This document shows positions 44,674 to 55,690 of a DNA stretch of 64,000 nucleotides, piece by piece. Location: assembly GCF_000283155.1 (NCBI RefSeq), contig NW_004454177.1, positions 22,912,527 through 22,976,526 of the forward strand, given 5' to 3'. Source of the DNA: Ceratotherium simum simum. Lineage: Eukaryota; Chordata; Mammalia; Perissodactyla; Rhinocerotidae. Both the position numbers and the translations under genes were made by a program. The notes beneath the pieces were generated by a model, which made no database searches, was not told where the DNA came from, and saw nothing but the letters and a program-made list of their open reading frames with translations. Every line of letters begins with the position of its first letter. Position 1 is the stretch's first letter.

Positions 44674-46159
44674 TCAGATAGAATCCTAAGGAACTGATGT
44701 CAAAATTATGGACGAAATACTGGCAGTTCTATCAGTAGGATAAAGCAGGATGTGAGGTGAATCGAATGGGATTTCCTATAAAATAACACAGGGAAGTAAA
44801 AGCAAATGGTGGAAAACATCCTAGGGTTGGTGCTTACTTTGTGGGAGAAATTACAGGAGAAAACTCACTACTGAAAAGAAGGGAGAAATTTTTGCAACAA
44901 GGAACAAAAAAGGCAGAAATGATCTGGCAAAGGCTTTCAGGATTCCAGAAATATTTTGTTCCATTTAGTTGCAGAGGAAAATAAACCCCTTCACAGATAT
45001 TAGGAGGGAGAAAGACAGTTGCTCCTACTGAGCCAGAGAATTTTCTACTACACTGACAAAGAAGTAGAACTTGTTTCATCTTCAGAGCTGGAAACTATTT
45101 CCCAATCCTTCTCCCACAGTGAGTATTTTTTAGGACCTTCCATGGCTAGGCAGCTAGCCAGCCTAATTACTTAAAAGTCAACTTCCAAAAATAGTGAGCT
45201 AATTCCAGAAGTTTCTCCATCAGAGTTTAGGAGTACTCCTTGACATACTGATGATGATAACATGGAAAGACAGGGCAGAGAAAATGTGCTTGCTGAGGAC
45301 AAAACTCTTAAGGCAGCAACCATGAGAACCTGTTTCTCCAAAGGCAGTTGAGAAGTTTTCCCACTCTCTCACAGTTTAAAGCATTAGTACTATTTGTGAA
45401 CCATTTAGGATGATTTTCCAACACACTCCATGATCAAATATTTCTCGAGATAGGGTGGGGTTGGCTGGGGACACTTATGAAGAAACTTAGTTTGCACCAG
45501 TTTGTCCACCTTGCCAGATCTGCTGTTTTCTCTTTGCTAATACAACAACTACCCAAGAGTTACTACCCAAATGTCTTGCATTTCTCCTGCCCACATAGGG
45601 CTTTTCTTAAAAACTTCAGAAACGATAAGCAAATTGATCATTGATTTAATTTTCATGCTTCTGTGGTAACAACAATGTAAAAGAGAAAAAAATCCTCAAA
45701 ATGAAAAGAAAAATATTTTACCTTTTATAAACAATAAGAAAATCACTATGAGAATGTACCAAAATGTCTCATTTCTGCTTATCTAGTAACCCATGGGAGT
45801 CTGGGCTCTCACAAAAATATTGTACATCAATTATTTATATCTGACTTTCCCTCCTTAATAACTGTGTGGATCCTAATCTTTTTCATGCTCAACATATTAA
45901 ATTGTCACTCTTCAGTTACTTTCTTTCCACGCCTACCTTTGTATGACTTAACTTCCCATCCTTGGGTCAGCCTTCAGTATGAAAGAGGGAGGGATCCAAA
46001 ATCCAGCAGGAAATGACAATTCTTGGAAAAGAGGAAGCTTTGTCTGCCTCTTAGCTGTAAGAATGGAGAGAAGGAACAATGACAAAACAAACACCATGAC
46101 TTCAATCATAGGGAGTAACTGTGTCTGGGAAATTCTGTCTCAATTATAACACAAACAAA
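44674..46159. other. Unassigned DNA
   Basis: No gene or repeat family recognised over about 1.5 kb; the 81-codon minus frame at 44834-45079 has no support. GC is slightly higher than in the flanking AT-rich blocks. Confidence 0.4.
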
Positions 46160-46450
46160 GAAGTAAATATATAGAATGCCAGATGGTGGCAATTACTATG
46201 GAGAAAAATAAAGCAAGATAAGTGGAATGAGTGACGGGGCCAAGTGGGGCAGAGTGGTCATTGTTATTGTATACAAGGAGTCGGAGAAAGTCTCTCTGAG
46301 AAGATGACATTAGAGCAGAGATCAGAAGTCCTCTATAAATATGGCTGTCTATAGAAAGTGCATTTCAAGCAGAGGGTCTGAGATCATACTCATCTCTTGT
46401 CAAGTAAGCATCACTTGATGTCTGGCACTTAGTAGGTATACGATAAATAA
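46160..46450. repeat. Ancient interspersed repeat, family not named
   Basis: 'gccagatggtggcaattact', 'atggagaaaaataaagcaag', 'agtctctctgagaagatgac' and 'attagagcagagatcagaag' follow the layout of a frequent old mammalian repeat. The end 'tagtaggtatacgataaata' resembles an L2/MIR tail. I cannot assign a family name. Confidence 0.33.
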
Positions 46451-47064
46451 GTTTTAAAGAGAAGGGTAATTAAAACTTCCAAGATTTAAAAAAAATCCTA
46501 CCTACAGAATATCTCTAATATTTTCTGTTCAAAAAATGTGTGTCCAAATTATTTCCATCGATTACATATGCCACAATTTTTCCCCAAATTTTCACTCCCA
46601 GTTTTAGACCTCACTTGATTTTCTTTTCAAGTCTTTTTTGAGTTCTTGCCTACATCCTTAACTCTAGGAACATGTCCAACCAAGGCCAAGGCAGATTGCT
46701 ATAATCAAGTATTATATGTGTACTACCTTAAATGTTTGATGTCAGTTTATAGTGGTTTAGTTACATTGACATAGCTCTTTAGAAGCTATCTTTGCCCCGG
46801 GGAACATGGGTCTATAGTTTATTGAGTCATTTTGAGGAGGCACTCGTGGTGAATTTGATACAAAGTCAGAGGGGATAAGTGGATTTAGTTAAACCTATCC
46901 AGAGTGACAAGAAATGTCACATTAGGTTGCTTCTGCCACAACAAATCTTTTGTGTCATTTGGATAGAAATGCTCTAGTGAGAGAAACAAAGCAACTTTTG
47001 CAGCCTTAGGAAAGTAGAGTTGCTATATATTCTTGCCTGCTTCTCTATCCTCTCTTAGTTCAGA
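46451..47064. other. Unassigned DNA
   Basis: No repeat or gene recognised. Confidence 0.4.
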
Positions 47065-47830
47065 TTCCTAACCATGATTAGTTTTGCCCCCCTGCTTAAA
47101 AGCTTTCATTGAGTCCTCATTATAAATAACAGAGGTTTCTGAAATATGCTTCGTGGTACTCCAATGGTGGTGGTGGGATGGTAAAAATATGTGCCTTTGG
47201 GCCAGAGAAGGAAATGGAAGGAGAGTGGATGGAGTTACAAGCTCATCATCTTGCTTCAGACAGGGCTATTCCATCTTTACCAATTTATCCGAGTGTCTGT
47301 GAAAGATTTCACTGGAAGAAATGTCTCAAGTCAAAAAATAATATGAAAGCTATAGTTTTAGGATACAGTCCTAACTAATTTGTCACACAAAAACCTGAAT
47401 AATATGACTCCTGATCATGGATTTTTCTCTTACTTCTTTTCTTATTCAATCACACCCCATTCTCCAGCCTCGTCTCGTTAATTGCAGTTCTCATACTTAT
47501 CAGGCCATTGCATGCCTCATGCTTAATTTCCCTTTTGTGCTTTCTCCTGGAAAGAGCTCGTCCCCATTACAATTCATATTGTAAGACTGCATTGAGGCTG
47601 ATAACTAAGCTCTATGCTCCATTTTAAAATTGACAGCTTCTTGCTTTGCACCTCTATAGCACCTGATGTAGACTTCAAGCATTGCTGCTGTAATGATATT
47701 TTTTTGCATTTATTGATTTCTTCAAGTCTTTCTCCTTCTCTGTTTATTTGTCTCTCACTGCTGGACTGGGACCTTATTAAAGGTAGAGCTTTGTTTTATT
47801 TGTCTTCAAAACTCTAACACTTAGCAAAGT
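47065..47830 (+). repeat. L2 LINE 3' region, sense, with an unidentified insert
   Basis: L2 blocks in order: 'cccccctgcttaaaagcttt', 'cattgagtcctcattataaa', then after an insert (about 47125-47355) 'ctgaataatatgactcctga', 'ctccagcctcgtctcgttaa', 'cacctctatagcacctgatg', 'gtctctcactgctggactgg' and 'gctttgttttatttgtcttc'. The L2 3' end ends near 47830. The inserted about 230 bp, with its 66-codon frame at 47178-47378, is a different sequence I could not identify. Confidence 0.6.
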
Positions 47831-47840
47831 GTGATGGATG

Positions 47841-47872
47841 ATATATGTATATATGTATATATATATATATTT
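47841..47872 (+). repeat. (TATG/TA)n simple repeat
   Basis: 'atatatgtatatatgtatat' then pure TA units, next to the 3' end of the antisense L1. Confidence 0.9.
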
Positions 47873-47881
47873 AATAGACAT

Positions 47882-48745
47882 TTTTTAGGGCAGTTTTAGG
47901 TTCACAGTGAAAATGAGGGGAAAGTGCAGAGATGTCTCATATATCCCCTGCTCCCACACATGCACAGTCCCCCTCCAGTCAACATCCTTAACTAGAGTTG
48001 CACATTTGCTACAGTTAATGAACTTACATTGATACATCATTATCACCCAAAGTCCATAGTATACATTAGGGTTCCCTCTTGACGTCGAATGGGTTTGGAC
48101 AAATTTATAATGACATGTATCCACTGTTATGGTATCATATAGAGTATTTTCAGTGCCCTAGGAATCCTCTATGCTCTGCCTCTTCCCTCCCCTCCCCTAA
48201 CCCCTGGCAACCAGTGATGTTTTTACAGTCTCTAATAGTTTTGCCTGTTCCAAAATGTCATATAGTTGGAATCATACAGTAGATAGCCTTTTCAGATTAG
48301 CTAATTTCTCTTAGTAATATGCATTTAAGTTTCATCCATGTCTTTTGATGGCTTGGTAGCTCATCTCTTTTTAGCACTGAATAATATTCCATTGTATGAA
48401 TGTACCACAGTTTATCCATTCATCTGCTGAAGCACATCTCGATTGCTTCCAAGTTTTGGCAATTATGAAGAAAGCTGCTGTGAACATCCACGTCCAGGTT
48501 TTTGAGTGAACATAAGTTTTCACTTCCTTTGGGTAAATACCAAGGAGCGTGATTGTTGGATCATATGGTAAGAATATGTTTAATTTTGTAGGAAACCATC
48601 AAATTATCTTCCAAAGTGGCTATACCATTTTGCATTCCCATCAACAGTGAATAGACAGTTCCTGTTTCTCCATATCCTCACCAGCATTTGGTGTTAACAG
48701 TGTTTTGGATTTTGGGCATTCTAATAGATGTGTAGTGGTTAGCCT
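47882..48745 (-). mobile_element. Antisense L1 3'UTR and 3' end
   Basis: Plus strand shows the complement of an L1M 3' end in order: 'gggcagttttaggttcacag', 'ccctggcaaccagtgatgtt', 'tatagttggaatcatacagt', 'taatatgcatttaagtttca', 'tgaatgtaccacagtttatc', 'gtgattgttggatcatatgg' and 'ccatcaacagtgaatagaca'. At 48745 it jumps to the RT-entry part of ORF2; everything between (most of RT and the C-terminus) is absent. Frames at 47885-48124 and 48079-48282 are incidental. Confidence 0.85.
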
Positions 48746-49286
48746 GCCTAGAGGCTTATTGATTTTATTGATCTTTTCAAAGAACTAGCTTTTGGTGTCA
48801 TTGATTTTTCTCTATCAATTTCCTGATTTCAATTTCTTTGAATTCTACTCTAATTTTTATTATTGTTTTTCTTCTGCTTGCTTTGAACTTAATTTGCTCT
48901 TCTTTTTCTAGTTTATTAAGGTAAAATCATAGATGATTGATTTAGATCTTTCTTCTTTTCTAATATATGCAATCGATTTCCCTCTAAACTCTCCTTTTGC
49001 TACATCCCACAAATTTTGATAAGTTGTATTTTCATTTTCATTTATTTTAAAATAAATTTTTAAATTTCTCTTGAAATTTCTTCTTTGTCCTATGTGTTAT
49101 TTAGGAGTTTACTGTTTAATTTCCAAGAATTGGGGGATTTCCCAGCTATCTTTGTGTTATTAATTTCTAGTTTAATTCCATTATGGTCTGAGAGCAGACC
49201 GTGTGTGTTCCTACTCTCTTAAATTTGTTAGGGTGTGTTTTATGGCCCAGAATGTGGCTTGTCTTGGTGAATGTTCCTTGTGAGCT

Positions 49287-49487
49287 TCAGAAGAATGTGT
49301 ATGCTGCTGTTCTTGGGTGAAGTAGTTTATCGATGTCTATTATATTCAGTTGATTGGTGGAGTTATTGAATTTAACTATCTCCTTACAGATTTTTTGCCT
49401 GCTGTATCTCTCCATTTCTGATAGAGAGGTGTTGAAGTCTCCCACTGTAATAGTGGACTCATCTATTTTTCCTCGCAGTTCTCTCAA
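49287..49487 (-). pseudogene. L1 endonuclease fragment (66 codons open)
   Basis: Contains 'GDFNTSLSEMERYSRQKI' and 'LLHPRTAAYTFF', two of the most conserved central motifs of the L1 endonuclease; the GDFN segment carries catalytic Asp/Asn residues. The conserved aromatic/His segment that closes the active site (SDH) is not in this frame. Non-functional remnant inside the antisense L1. Confidence 0.86.
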
Positions 49488-49835
49488 TTTTACCTCACAT
49501 ATTTAGTACTCTGTTTTTAGGCACTTACATGCTAAGGACTGTTATGTCTTCTTTGGGAATTGACTCCTTTATTATTATGTAATGTCTCTCCTTATCCCTG
49601 ATAACTTTCTGTGCTCTAAAGTCAGCTCTGTCTGAAATTGATTTATAGCTACTTCTGCTCTTATTTTGATTACTGTTAGCCTTGTGTATCTTCTTTCATC
49701 CAATTATTTTGATCTATATGTATCTTTATATTTAAATTTGGGTTTCTTGCAGACAACATAGATTTGGGTCTTATTTATTGATCCATCTGACAATCTGTCT
49801 TTAACTGGTGCATTTAGACCATTAACATTGAAAGT

Positions 49836-50102
49836 CGGGCCGGCCCAGTGGCATAGCAGTTAGGTTCGCACGTTCCGCTTCCAGGACCCAGGGTTCACCA
49901 GTTCAGATCCTGAGGGCAGACCTATGCACCGTTCCTCAAGCCACGCTGAGGTGGCATCCCAAATAGAAGACCTAGAAGGACCTACAACTAGGATATACAA
50001 CTATGTACTGGGGCTTTGGGGAGAAAAAAGAAAAAGAGGAAGATTGGCAACAGATATTAGCTCAGGGCCAATCTTCCTCAAAACAAACAAACAACAACAA
50101 CA
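49836..50102 (+). mobile_element. ERE SINE, sense, in the antisense L1
   Basis: 'cgggccggcccagtggcata', A-box 'tggcatagcagttaggt', B-box 'cagttcagatcct', 'agaaggacctacaactagga', 'tatgtactggggctttgggg' and 'ggcaacagatattagctcag', then an (AAC)n tail. Target duplication about aacattgaaagt (49824-49835) versus aatgttcaaagt, imperfect (about 10 of 12). The L1 reads on after it. The overlapping frames at 49924-50124 and 50003-50230 are SINE-borne. Confidence 0.9.
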
Positions 50103-50470
50103 AAATGTTCAAAGTGATTATTGAAATAGAATACCAGCTACCATATTGTTACTGTTTTCTATTTGTTGCCCTTGTTCTTTGTTTCTGTTTTTTTCTCCTA
50201 CTCTTTCACTGCCTTTTGTGGTTTTATTGAGCATTTTATATGATTTCATTTGCTCTTCTTTCTTAGTAAATCAGTTATACTTTAAAAAAAAAATATTTGT
50301 GATTGCCCTAGGGTTTGTAATATACATTTACAACTAAACCAATCCACTTTCAATAATACTTTACTGCTTTAGAGGTACTCTGAGTACCTTATAATAAAAA
50401 AAAAATTGCAATTCCTCTCTGCTATCCCTTGTATCATTGCTGTCATTCATTTTGCTTACACATAAGCATA

Positions 50471-50867
50471 GAAAAGGATACACAAATATGTATATTTATC
50501 CCATATACATATCCATACATATAGTCTTATATATATGTATATATCCAGAGTTTACATTAGGGTTCATTCTTGGTGTTGTACATTCTATGGGTTTGGACAA
50601 ATTTATGATGACATGTATCCATCATTATAGTATCATACAGTGCAGTTTCATTGCCCAAAGACTCCTCTGTGCTCTGCATATTCATCGCTCCTTCTCCCCT
50701 AATCACAGGCAACCACTGATCTTTTTACTGTCTCCATAGTTTGCCTGTTCCAGAATGTCATATAGTTGGAATCATACAGTATGTAGCCTTTTCATCTTAG
50801 CTAATTTCTCTTAGTAATATGCATTTAAGTTTCCTCCATGTCTTTTGTTGGCTTAATAGTTATTATA
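50471..50867 (-). mobile_element. Nested 5'-truncated L1 3' end, antisense, flanked by 27-bp repeats
   Basis: 'gagtttacattagggttcat', 'tgggtttggacaaatttatg', 'tcacaggcaaccactgatct', 'cagaatgtcatatagttgga' and 'taatatgcatttaagtttcc' are the same 3'UTR blocks as at 47882-48350, a second copy inside the L1. It is bounded by near-identical repeats starting 'cattcattttgcttacacat' (50444-50470) and 'cgttcattttgcttataaat' (50868-50894), 24 of 27 matching. The 100-codon frame at 50437-50739 crosses the boundary and is not a gene. Confidence 0.8.
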
Positions 50868-50894
50868 CGTTCATTTTGCTTATAAATAAGCATA

Positions 50895-52740
50895 TATAAT
50901 CAAATTTATTATTATTTTGAACAAACTGTTTTCTGTAAGATTAGGAATAAGGAAAATAAAAGTGTTTATTTTACCTTCATTAGTTCCTACTCTGATGTTC
51001 TTCCTTTCTTTATATAGATCTGAGTTCTGACCTGTATCATTTTCCTTCTCTCTAAAGAATTTCTTTTAACATTTCTTGCAAGGCAATCTACTGGAAACAA
51101 TTACCATCAATTTTTATTTGTCTGAGAAAGTATTTCTCCTTCATTTTTGAAAGATCATTCTGCTGGATACAGAATTCTGGTGGTGGTTGGTTGTTTTTCT
51201 CTCTTAACACTTTAAATATTTCACTCCACTTTCTTCTTGCTTGTATGGTTTCTGAGGTGAAATGGAACATAATTTTTATCTTTGTTTCTCTATAGGTAAG
51301 GTAGTTTTTTTCCTCTGACTTCTTTGAGAATTTTTTTTTTCAATTTGGATTTTCTATACTTTGAAAATAATACGCTTGTAACTTTTCTGGCATTTATTCT
51401 GGTTTGTATTCTCTGAACTTCCTGGATCTGTGGTTTTGTGTCTGACATTAATTTGGGTAAATTCTCAATCATTATTTTTTTCAAATATTATTGGTGTTCC
51501 TTTCTTTTTCTGCTTCTGATATTTCCATTACACATATGTTAAACCTTTTTTAGTCATTGCATATTTCTTGGATATTCTGTACTTTTTTATTTTCAGTCTT
51601 TTTTTTTTTTTCTGTTTGCTTTTCCATTTTGGAGGTTTTTATTGAGATATCCTGAAGCTCAGATGTTCTTTCCTCAGCTTTGTTAAGTCCTCTAATAAGC
51701 CCATCACAGGCATTCTTAATTTCTGTTACAGTGTTTTTAATCTCTACCATTTATTTTTAGTTCTTTCTTAGGATTTCCATCTCTTTGCTTACATTGCCTA
51801 TCTGTTCTTGCACGCTATCTACTTTATCTAATAGTTGTCTTAAAATCTCAGTCTAATTCCAACTTCCCTGACATATCTGAGTCTGCTTCTGATGCTTGCT
51901 CTGTGTCCTTCAAATTTTTCTTTTTGTCTTTTGGCAAGCCTTGTAATTTTTTCTTGATAGCCAGACATGATGTACTAGGTAAAAAGAACCATTATAAATA
52001 AAATAGATCTTTAGTAGTGTGGTGGTGAGGTGTAGGGGGAGGGAAGTGTTTTATAGTCCTATGATTAGGTCTTCTAGTGAACTTATTCCTCTAGTCTGTC
52101 AACTTTGCACGTGCAGCTTCTCAGTCTCCTTCTCCACCTGCCCTCACGTCCTAAGGTTTGACAGGATGGCTAGAGTGGGCTGGAGTTGGGTATTTCCTTT
52201 CCCCCAAGGCAATTAGATTCTAATAAAGCCTCAGCAAGTAAGGCTCTGGTTAAATATTTTCTCCTGAAGTGAGACCTTGTTAGGAACAGAATTCTCTGAC
52301 ATATTTCAAAATGGCTTATTTCCCCTCCCCCTACCAGGAGCTTGAGGGGACTTTTCTCTGATTTTTACTATGAGAACTAAATCAAGCTCCCGATGGTGAA
52401 ACTCACAAAAGTGTGGGCCCACCTCTACGACTGAGTCCCCCTTGAATTTTTAACTCTCAGAGTTGTCCACACTGAACCTCCAGCAATTCAAAAATATCTT
52501 ACGTTTTCCTACCCCAGCACTTGTTCCCATGGAGGTTTCAGCTCAAGATTTTTTGCTCCAATAAGTTGTTATTCTCTATATTTGCCTGTTGATCTCTCCA
52601 ACTTTGAGTTTGCCCTGCGTCCTCATTTCTCTTGAGGATATAAGAAGATTTGTTGCTTTTTCAGTTTATTCAGCTTTTTACTTGCTGCTAAGACGAAGTG
52701 GTGACTTCCAAGCATTTCACATGCCAGACTGAAAAATAAA
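50895..52740 (-). mobile_element. Antisense L1 ORF1 and 5'UTR
   Basis: Three readable minus-strand frames give the ORF1 protein in order from right to left: coiled coil (51550-51750: 'NTVTEIKNACDGLI', 'ERTSELQDI'), RRM-side and C-terminal domain (51290-51484: 'MIENLPKLMSDTKPQIQEVQ'; 51088-51270: 'ARRKWSEIFKVLREKN'). The C/T- and then GC-richer block from 51970 to about 52740 is the L1 5'UTR complement. The 65-codon plus frame at 52019-52216 is antisense to it. An almost complete 5' half, unusual because most L1 copies are 5'-truncated. Confidence 0.85.
51088..51750 (-). pseudogene. L1 ORF1p relic (three broken frames)
   Basis: Residues of the L1 RNA-binding protein: coiled coil, then 'MIENLPKLMSDTKPQIQEVQ' and 'KILKEVRGKKLPYL' (RRM/C-terminal domain), then 'RRKWSEIFKVLREK'. 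They lie in frames separated by frameshifts and stops. The family protein is about 340 residues; perhaps half is legible. It cannot make a functional trimer. Confidence 0.85.
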
Positions 52741-52829
52741 GACCTTTATAGATATTTTTGATGAATGAAGTCACGCACTTAACAATAGCTATAAATAGTG
52801 AGCAGCTAAAGAATAATTCTAATTTTCAC

Positions 52830-52960
52830 AAAGCCCAGAGAGCTATATAATGCTGTCTCCATTTTACAGATGAGAAAAATAAGTCTTAGTGATTTATTAA
52901 TTTGATCCATATCACGGAGGTAGTAAATGGAGATTTTTAGATTCAAAACTTTTTCTTCAA
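52830..52960 (-). repeat. MIR SINE fragment, antisense
   Basis: 'gtctccattttacagatgag' at 52854 begins the complement of the MIR core, then 'aaaaataagtcttagtgatt' and 'tcacggaggtagtaaatgga', close to the standard MIR complement order (tttacagatgaggaaac, then the acacagctagtaagtgg block). Confidence 0.8.
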
Positions 52961-54460
52961 AGTTGGTCCCGTAGTAACACACCTCCAAGCAACTCCAATC
53001 CTTCCCTTATTTCACTGTCTTTATTTTCTTCTCTCTGCATACTAACATTCATTTGTTTTTATCTCTTATATTTGATTATTTCAAGGTATCAGATTTTAGC
53101 AATGTGTTCCTAATGCCTTAGACTTGGCATCACTTTCTGTTTCACTATTTCAACAGATATATGTGTGGATAACCATTCTCTCGCCTTCCTGATTAGCTGC
53201 TCTCCTGAGCAGAGCTGAGCCTCACAGACAGTCTGGATTTGGTATGATGATAGAATATTAATAAAGTTCTCTTTTATTTTGCAATACTCAAGACTAGTGT
53301 GCTTACTTTTTCTATGGCAATCTATTTTTACGACTTTTATCAGTTGATTTTTTTATTTCCTGCACTTCAGTTAAATCCTATTTTTCTGCAAAGGAACTAG
53401 TAATATGTTTTTATAATTGTTATTACCTAGTAATTTTTATAATATCACAACAAAGGAGAGATGACATATTTGATGACATCTTCTTCCAGATGCTGTTATC
53501 CTACTTTTTTTTTGTATTCTATGTTTTCATTATTTTGTACGAAGTACTAAACTCGATCTCAAGTTCAATTTTTCTTGATTCCAAAGTTATTTAGAATATT
53601 ATATGACCATTGCTTGTTATACTAGGTCAAACTAGAGAATCTTCAACCTGTGGATATTTTCTTGGAAGAGTCTAAATGCTCTACTGTGATAGCAAAGTTT
53701 CCCAAATGTGTTCTCAGTGATGTAAACCTGTATTTCTAATGCAATATCATCTCAATGCCTGTGGTTTATATCACATATTTTATAGGCTATTGATAACAAC
53801 TCAAGTGCAAGAGATCTAACAAAAACTGCTGTGTTTTTAAGCAAGCCTTATAACTTATAAGTGCAGATATGTTTCAGTTGCTTATGAGTCACTCACAGTA
53901 TAGTTGGTTGTGGGAGACCCAGACTGAAATTAAATTGTGTGGCTTAAAACTATTAAAGTTAATTGCAAATTCAAGGAACAAGTGTCAGTTGCTCTGAATC
54001 CACATAACAGGGCAAGGGTTTTATGGCATCATTCTTAGTCAAGCAGTCCAATAAATCCTCAGGGCAGGCGAGACACAGGAGCAAAGTGTTAAAGTAAGAG
54101 TGAGTCTGTGATCTTAGCATTCAGGAGAACTCGCAGAAAGAACTTTTTGTGACCACTTTGAGAAGGGTTATTTTACTTTTCTCTCTATTTTTCCCTATCC
54201 TACACTTTAGCCTTTTTGAATTTAAAGGGCCTTTCCTAGTCTCTGACTAGTTTGTCACAGACAGAATTTTCTTAGATGGACACCTACTCTGGTCTGAAAA
54301 ACCTAGATTAGAGTTTGAATACCCTAATTGCTCTGAACCAGTCCTCTAGCCCCTGGAGTCCTGCTGAGTGCTACTGCAAACCATTGCGGGGTGCATGTGT
54401 GTTTTGTCTTTTTTCATTTTTCTGTACTTCTTGAAAAATTGTTATGGTTAGAGGACATCT
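52961..54460. other. Unassigned DNA, about 1.5 kb
   Basis: No repeat or gene recognised. 'aatattaataaagttctctt' near 53255 includes an AATAAA-like hexamer but lacks an associated LTR or transcript context. Confidence 0.4.
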
Positions 54461-54506
54461 TAATGTGTCATTGTAAACAAAATTAATGTGTCATTGTAAA
54501 CAAAAT
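54461..54506 (+). repeat. 23-bp perfect tandem duplication
   Basis: 'taatgtgtcattgtaaacaa' plus 'aat' twice in direct tandem (54461-54483 and 54484-54506), no mismatch. Recent slippage or local duplication in DNA with no transposon signature. Confidence 0.95.
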
Positions 54507-54725
54507 TAGAGTTGTTAAAGGGAAATATAGAAGCATAACTCTCCAGTTTATAGAAAAGAAGAAGTGGTTGCCAATCCATCAGTTTATTTCGTACTATTGT
54601 GCTTTGTGAAGTGATATACAAATGAAACCATTGTATAGCAAGCAAACGACTCAAAAACAGCTGCAGTTCGGGGTTCAATATTTTCAATACTTTGAAAATC
54701 AATTCTTGACTAAATTCATTTCTAT

Positions 54726-55340
54726 TGAGAATCTATTTTTTGCCAGGAATTACCATAAGAATCCACAAGATTGACATGGTCACTGCCCTCATAGAATTAA
54801 AGATAATTAGATACAAGGTAATGAGTATTATCAGTGTTATATGTCTGAGTATTATGGTGGGGCTTTACAAAATACCTCATGATGCCCCAAAAAGCAGAGC
54901 ACTAAACATAGTCCATAACATTTCAGTAAGCCTCCCAGGAAAAGAGTTTTGTTTTATTTTGTTTCATTTTATTAGGTTTGGTTTTTATTTTGTGTCTCCT
55001 CATCTACTCCCCGTATAGAATAACAAAAATGATAGAGGCAAAAGAATAGGAGGCATGGAACAGGTGAAAGAGACCGTGCACATTCTAGCAGGGACCAGAG
55101 TGAAAAAAATGTGAGAACAGAGATGGGTATTTAAAAACCTGTAAGTGGTTATATTTGGCACCAGATTACCATGAGCGGCAAAGTATGAGATAGTGATTAC
55201 CTCATAGGAGGCACTCACTAAAGATTGTATGTCCATCATGGTCTGATGTGGGATGAGGAGATGTAAAGATACGTCTGGAGACCAGCATGTGTTAGACCAT
55301 GGAAGATACTTTAAACCATGTGTATTATTCAGAATATATA
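54726..55340. repeat. Possible ancient interspersed repeat
   Basis: The opening 'tgagaatctattttttgcca' and 'gacatggtcactgccctcat' follow the frequently seen old pattern (body of '...cctactatgtgccaggcact...' type), and words near 55300 ('agaccatggaagatacttta') may be its far part. Identification is weak. Frames at 54725-55018 (97 codons) and 55000-55371 minus (123 codons) have no domain or conservation signal that I can see. Confidence 0.28.
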
Positions 55341-55690
55341 GTTTGCACGAAGATAACTTATAAACTCCCAAATATCAGTAGACTAACATAATAAAAGTTT
55401 GTTTTTCACGCACATTTTAGCCCCATATAGGTGAGACGTCCTCTTCCCTCTTGTACTGTATCTTCTGGAACAGAGGGCTCCAAGGTAGCCACAGAAGAGA
55501 AAGAGCTAGAGGACTGTGAGGCGCTTAAATAGCGAGGCTTGGACTTGGCTTGCCTTGCTTACATTGCTTCTGCCCACATCCAATACAATATTACTTCACA
55601 GGATTCAGATCCAATTGCAAGGGTGATTTGTGTATGTAGCATCTATGCCCAAGAGAAAGATGTGTGAGGAACACCTAGCATCATCTCTGC
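55290..55690. repeat. Ancient interspersed repeat, same unnamed family as 33170-33660
   Basis: 'ataataaaagtttgtttttc', 'gccccatataggtgagacgt', 'tctgcccacatccaatacaa' and 'gaacacctagcatcatctct' follow the layout seen in the 33.2-33.7 kb repeat. I infer the same old family from order of blocks, not from long identity. Confidence 0.35.

Larger units (their letters stand above)
48746..50443 (-). mobile_element. Antisense L1 ORF2 5' part (RT entry and endonuclease)
   Basis: 'gaggcttattgattttattg', 'atcttttcaaagaactagct', 'ttgctacatcccacaaattt', 'ttccattatggtctgagagc', 'gaagaatgtgtatgctgctg' and 'ctactttcccccactg'-like endonuclease text run in reverse-complement order to about 49830. An ERE follows, then the remaining 5' part up to 50443. 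The minus-strand frame at 49287-49487 carries the endonuclease motif 'TITVGDFNTSL' and 'LLHPRTAAYTFF'. Broken by stops elsewhere. Confidence 0.85.

Noticed and set aside
53250..53280. AATAAA-like hexamers as polyadenylation signals of host genes
   Set aside because: Such hexamers are frequent by chance in AT-rich DNA and no upstream exon was found.
54725..55371. Two of the longer ORFs in the window (97 aa plus strand, 123 aa minus strand)
   Set aside because: They overlap a weakly recognised old repeat, lie in different strands and frames, and show no domain, signal peptide or compositional bias of coding DNA. Lengths fit chance in 64 kb.
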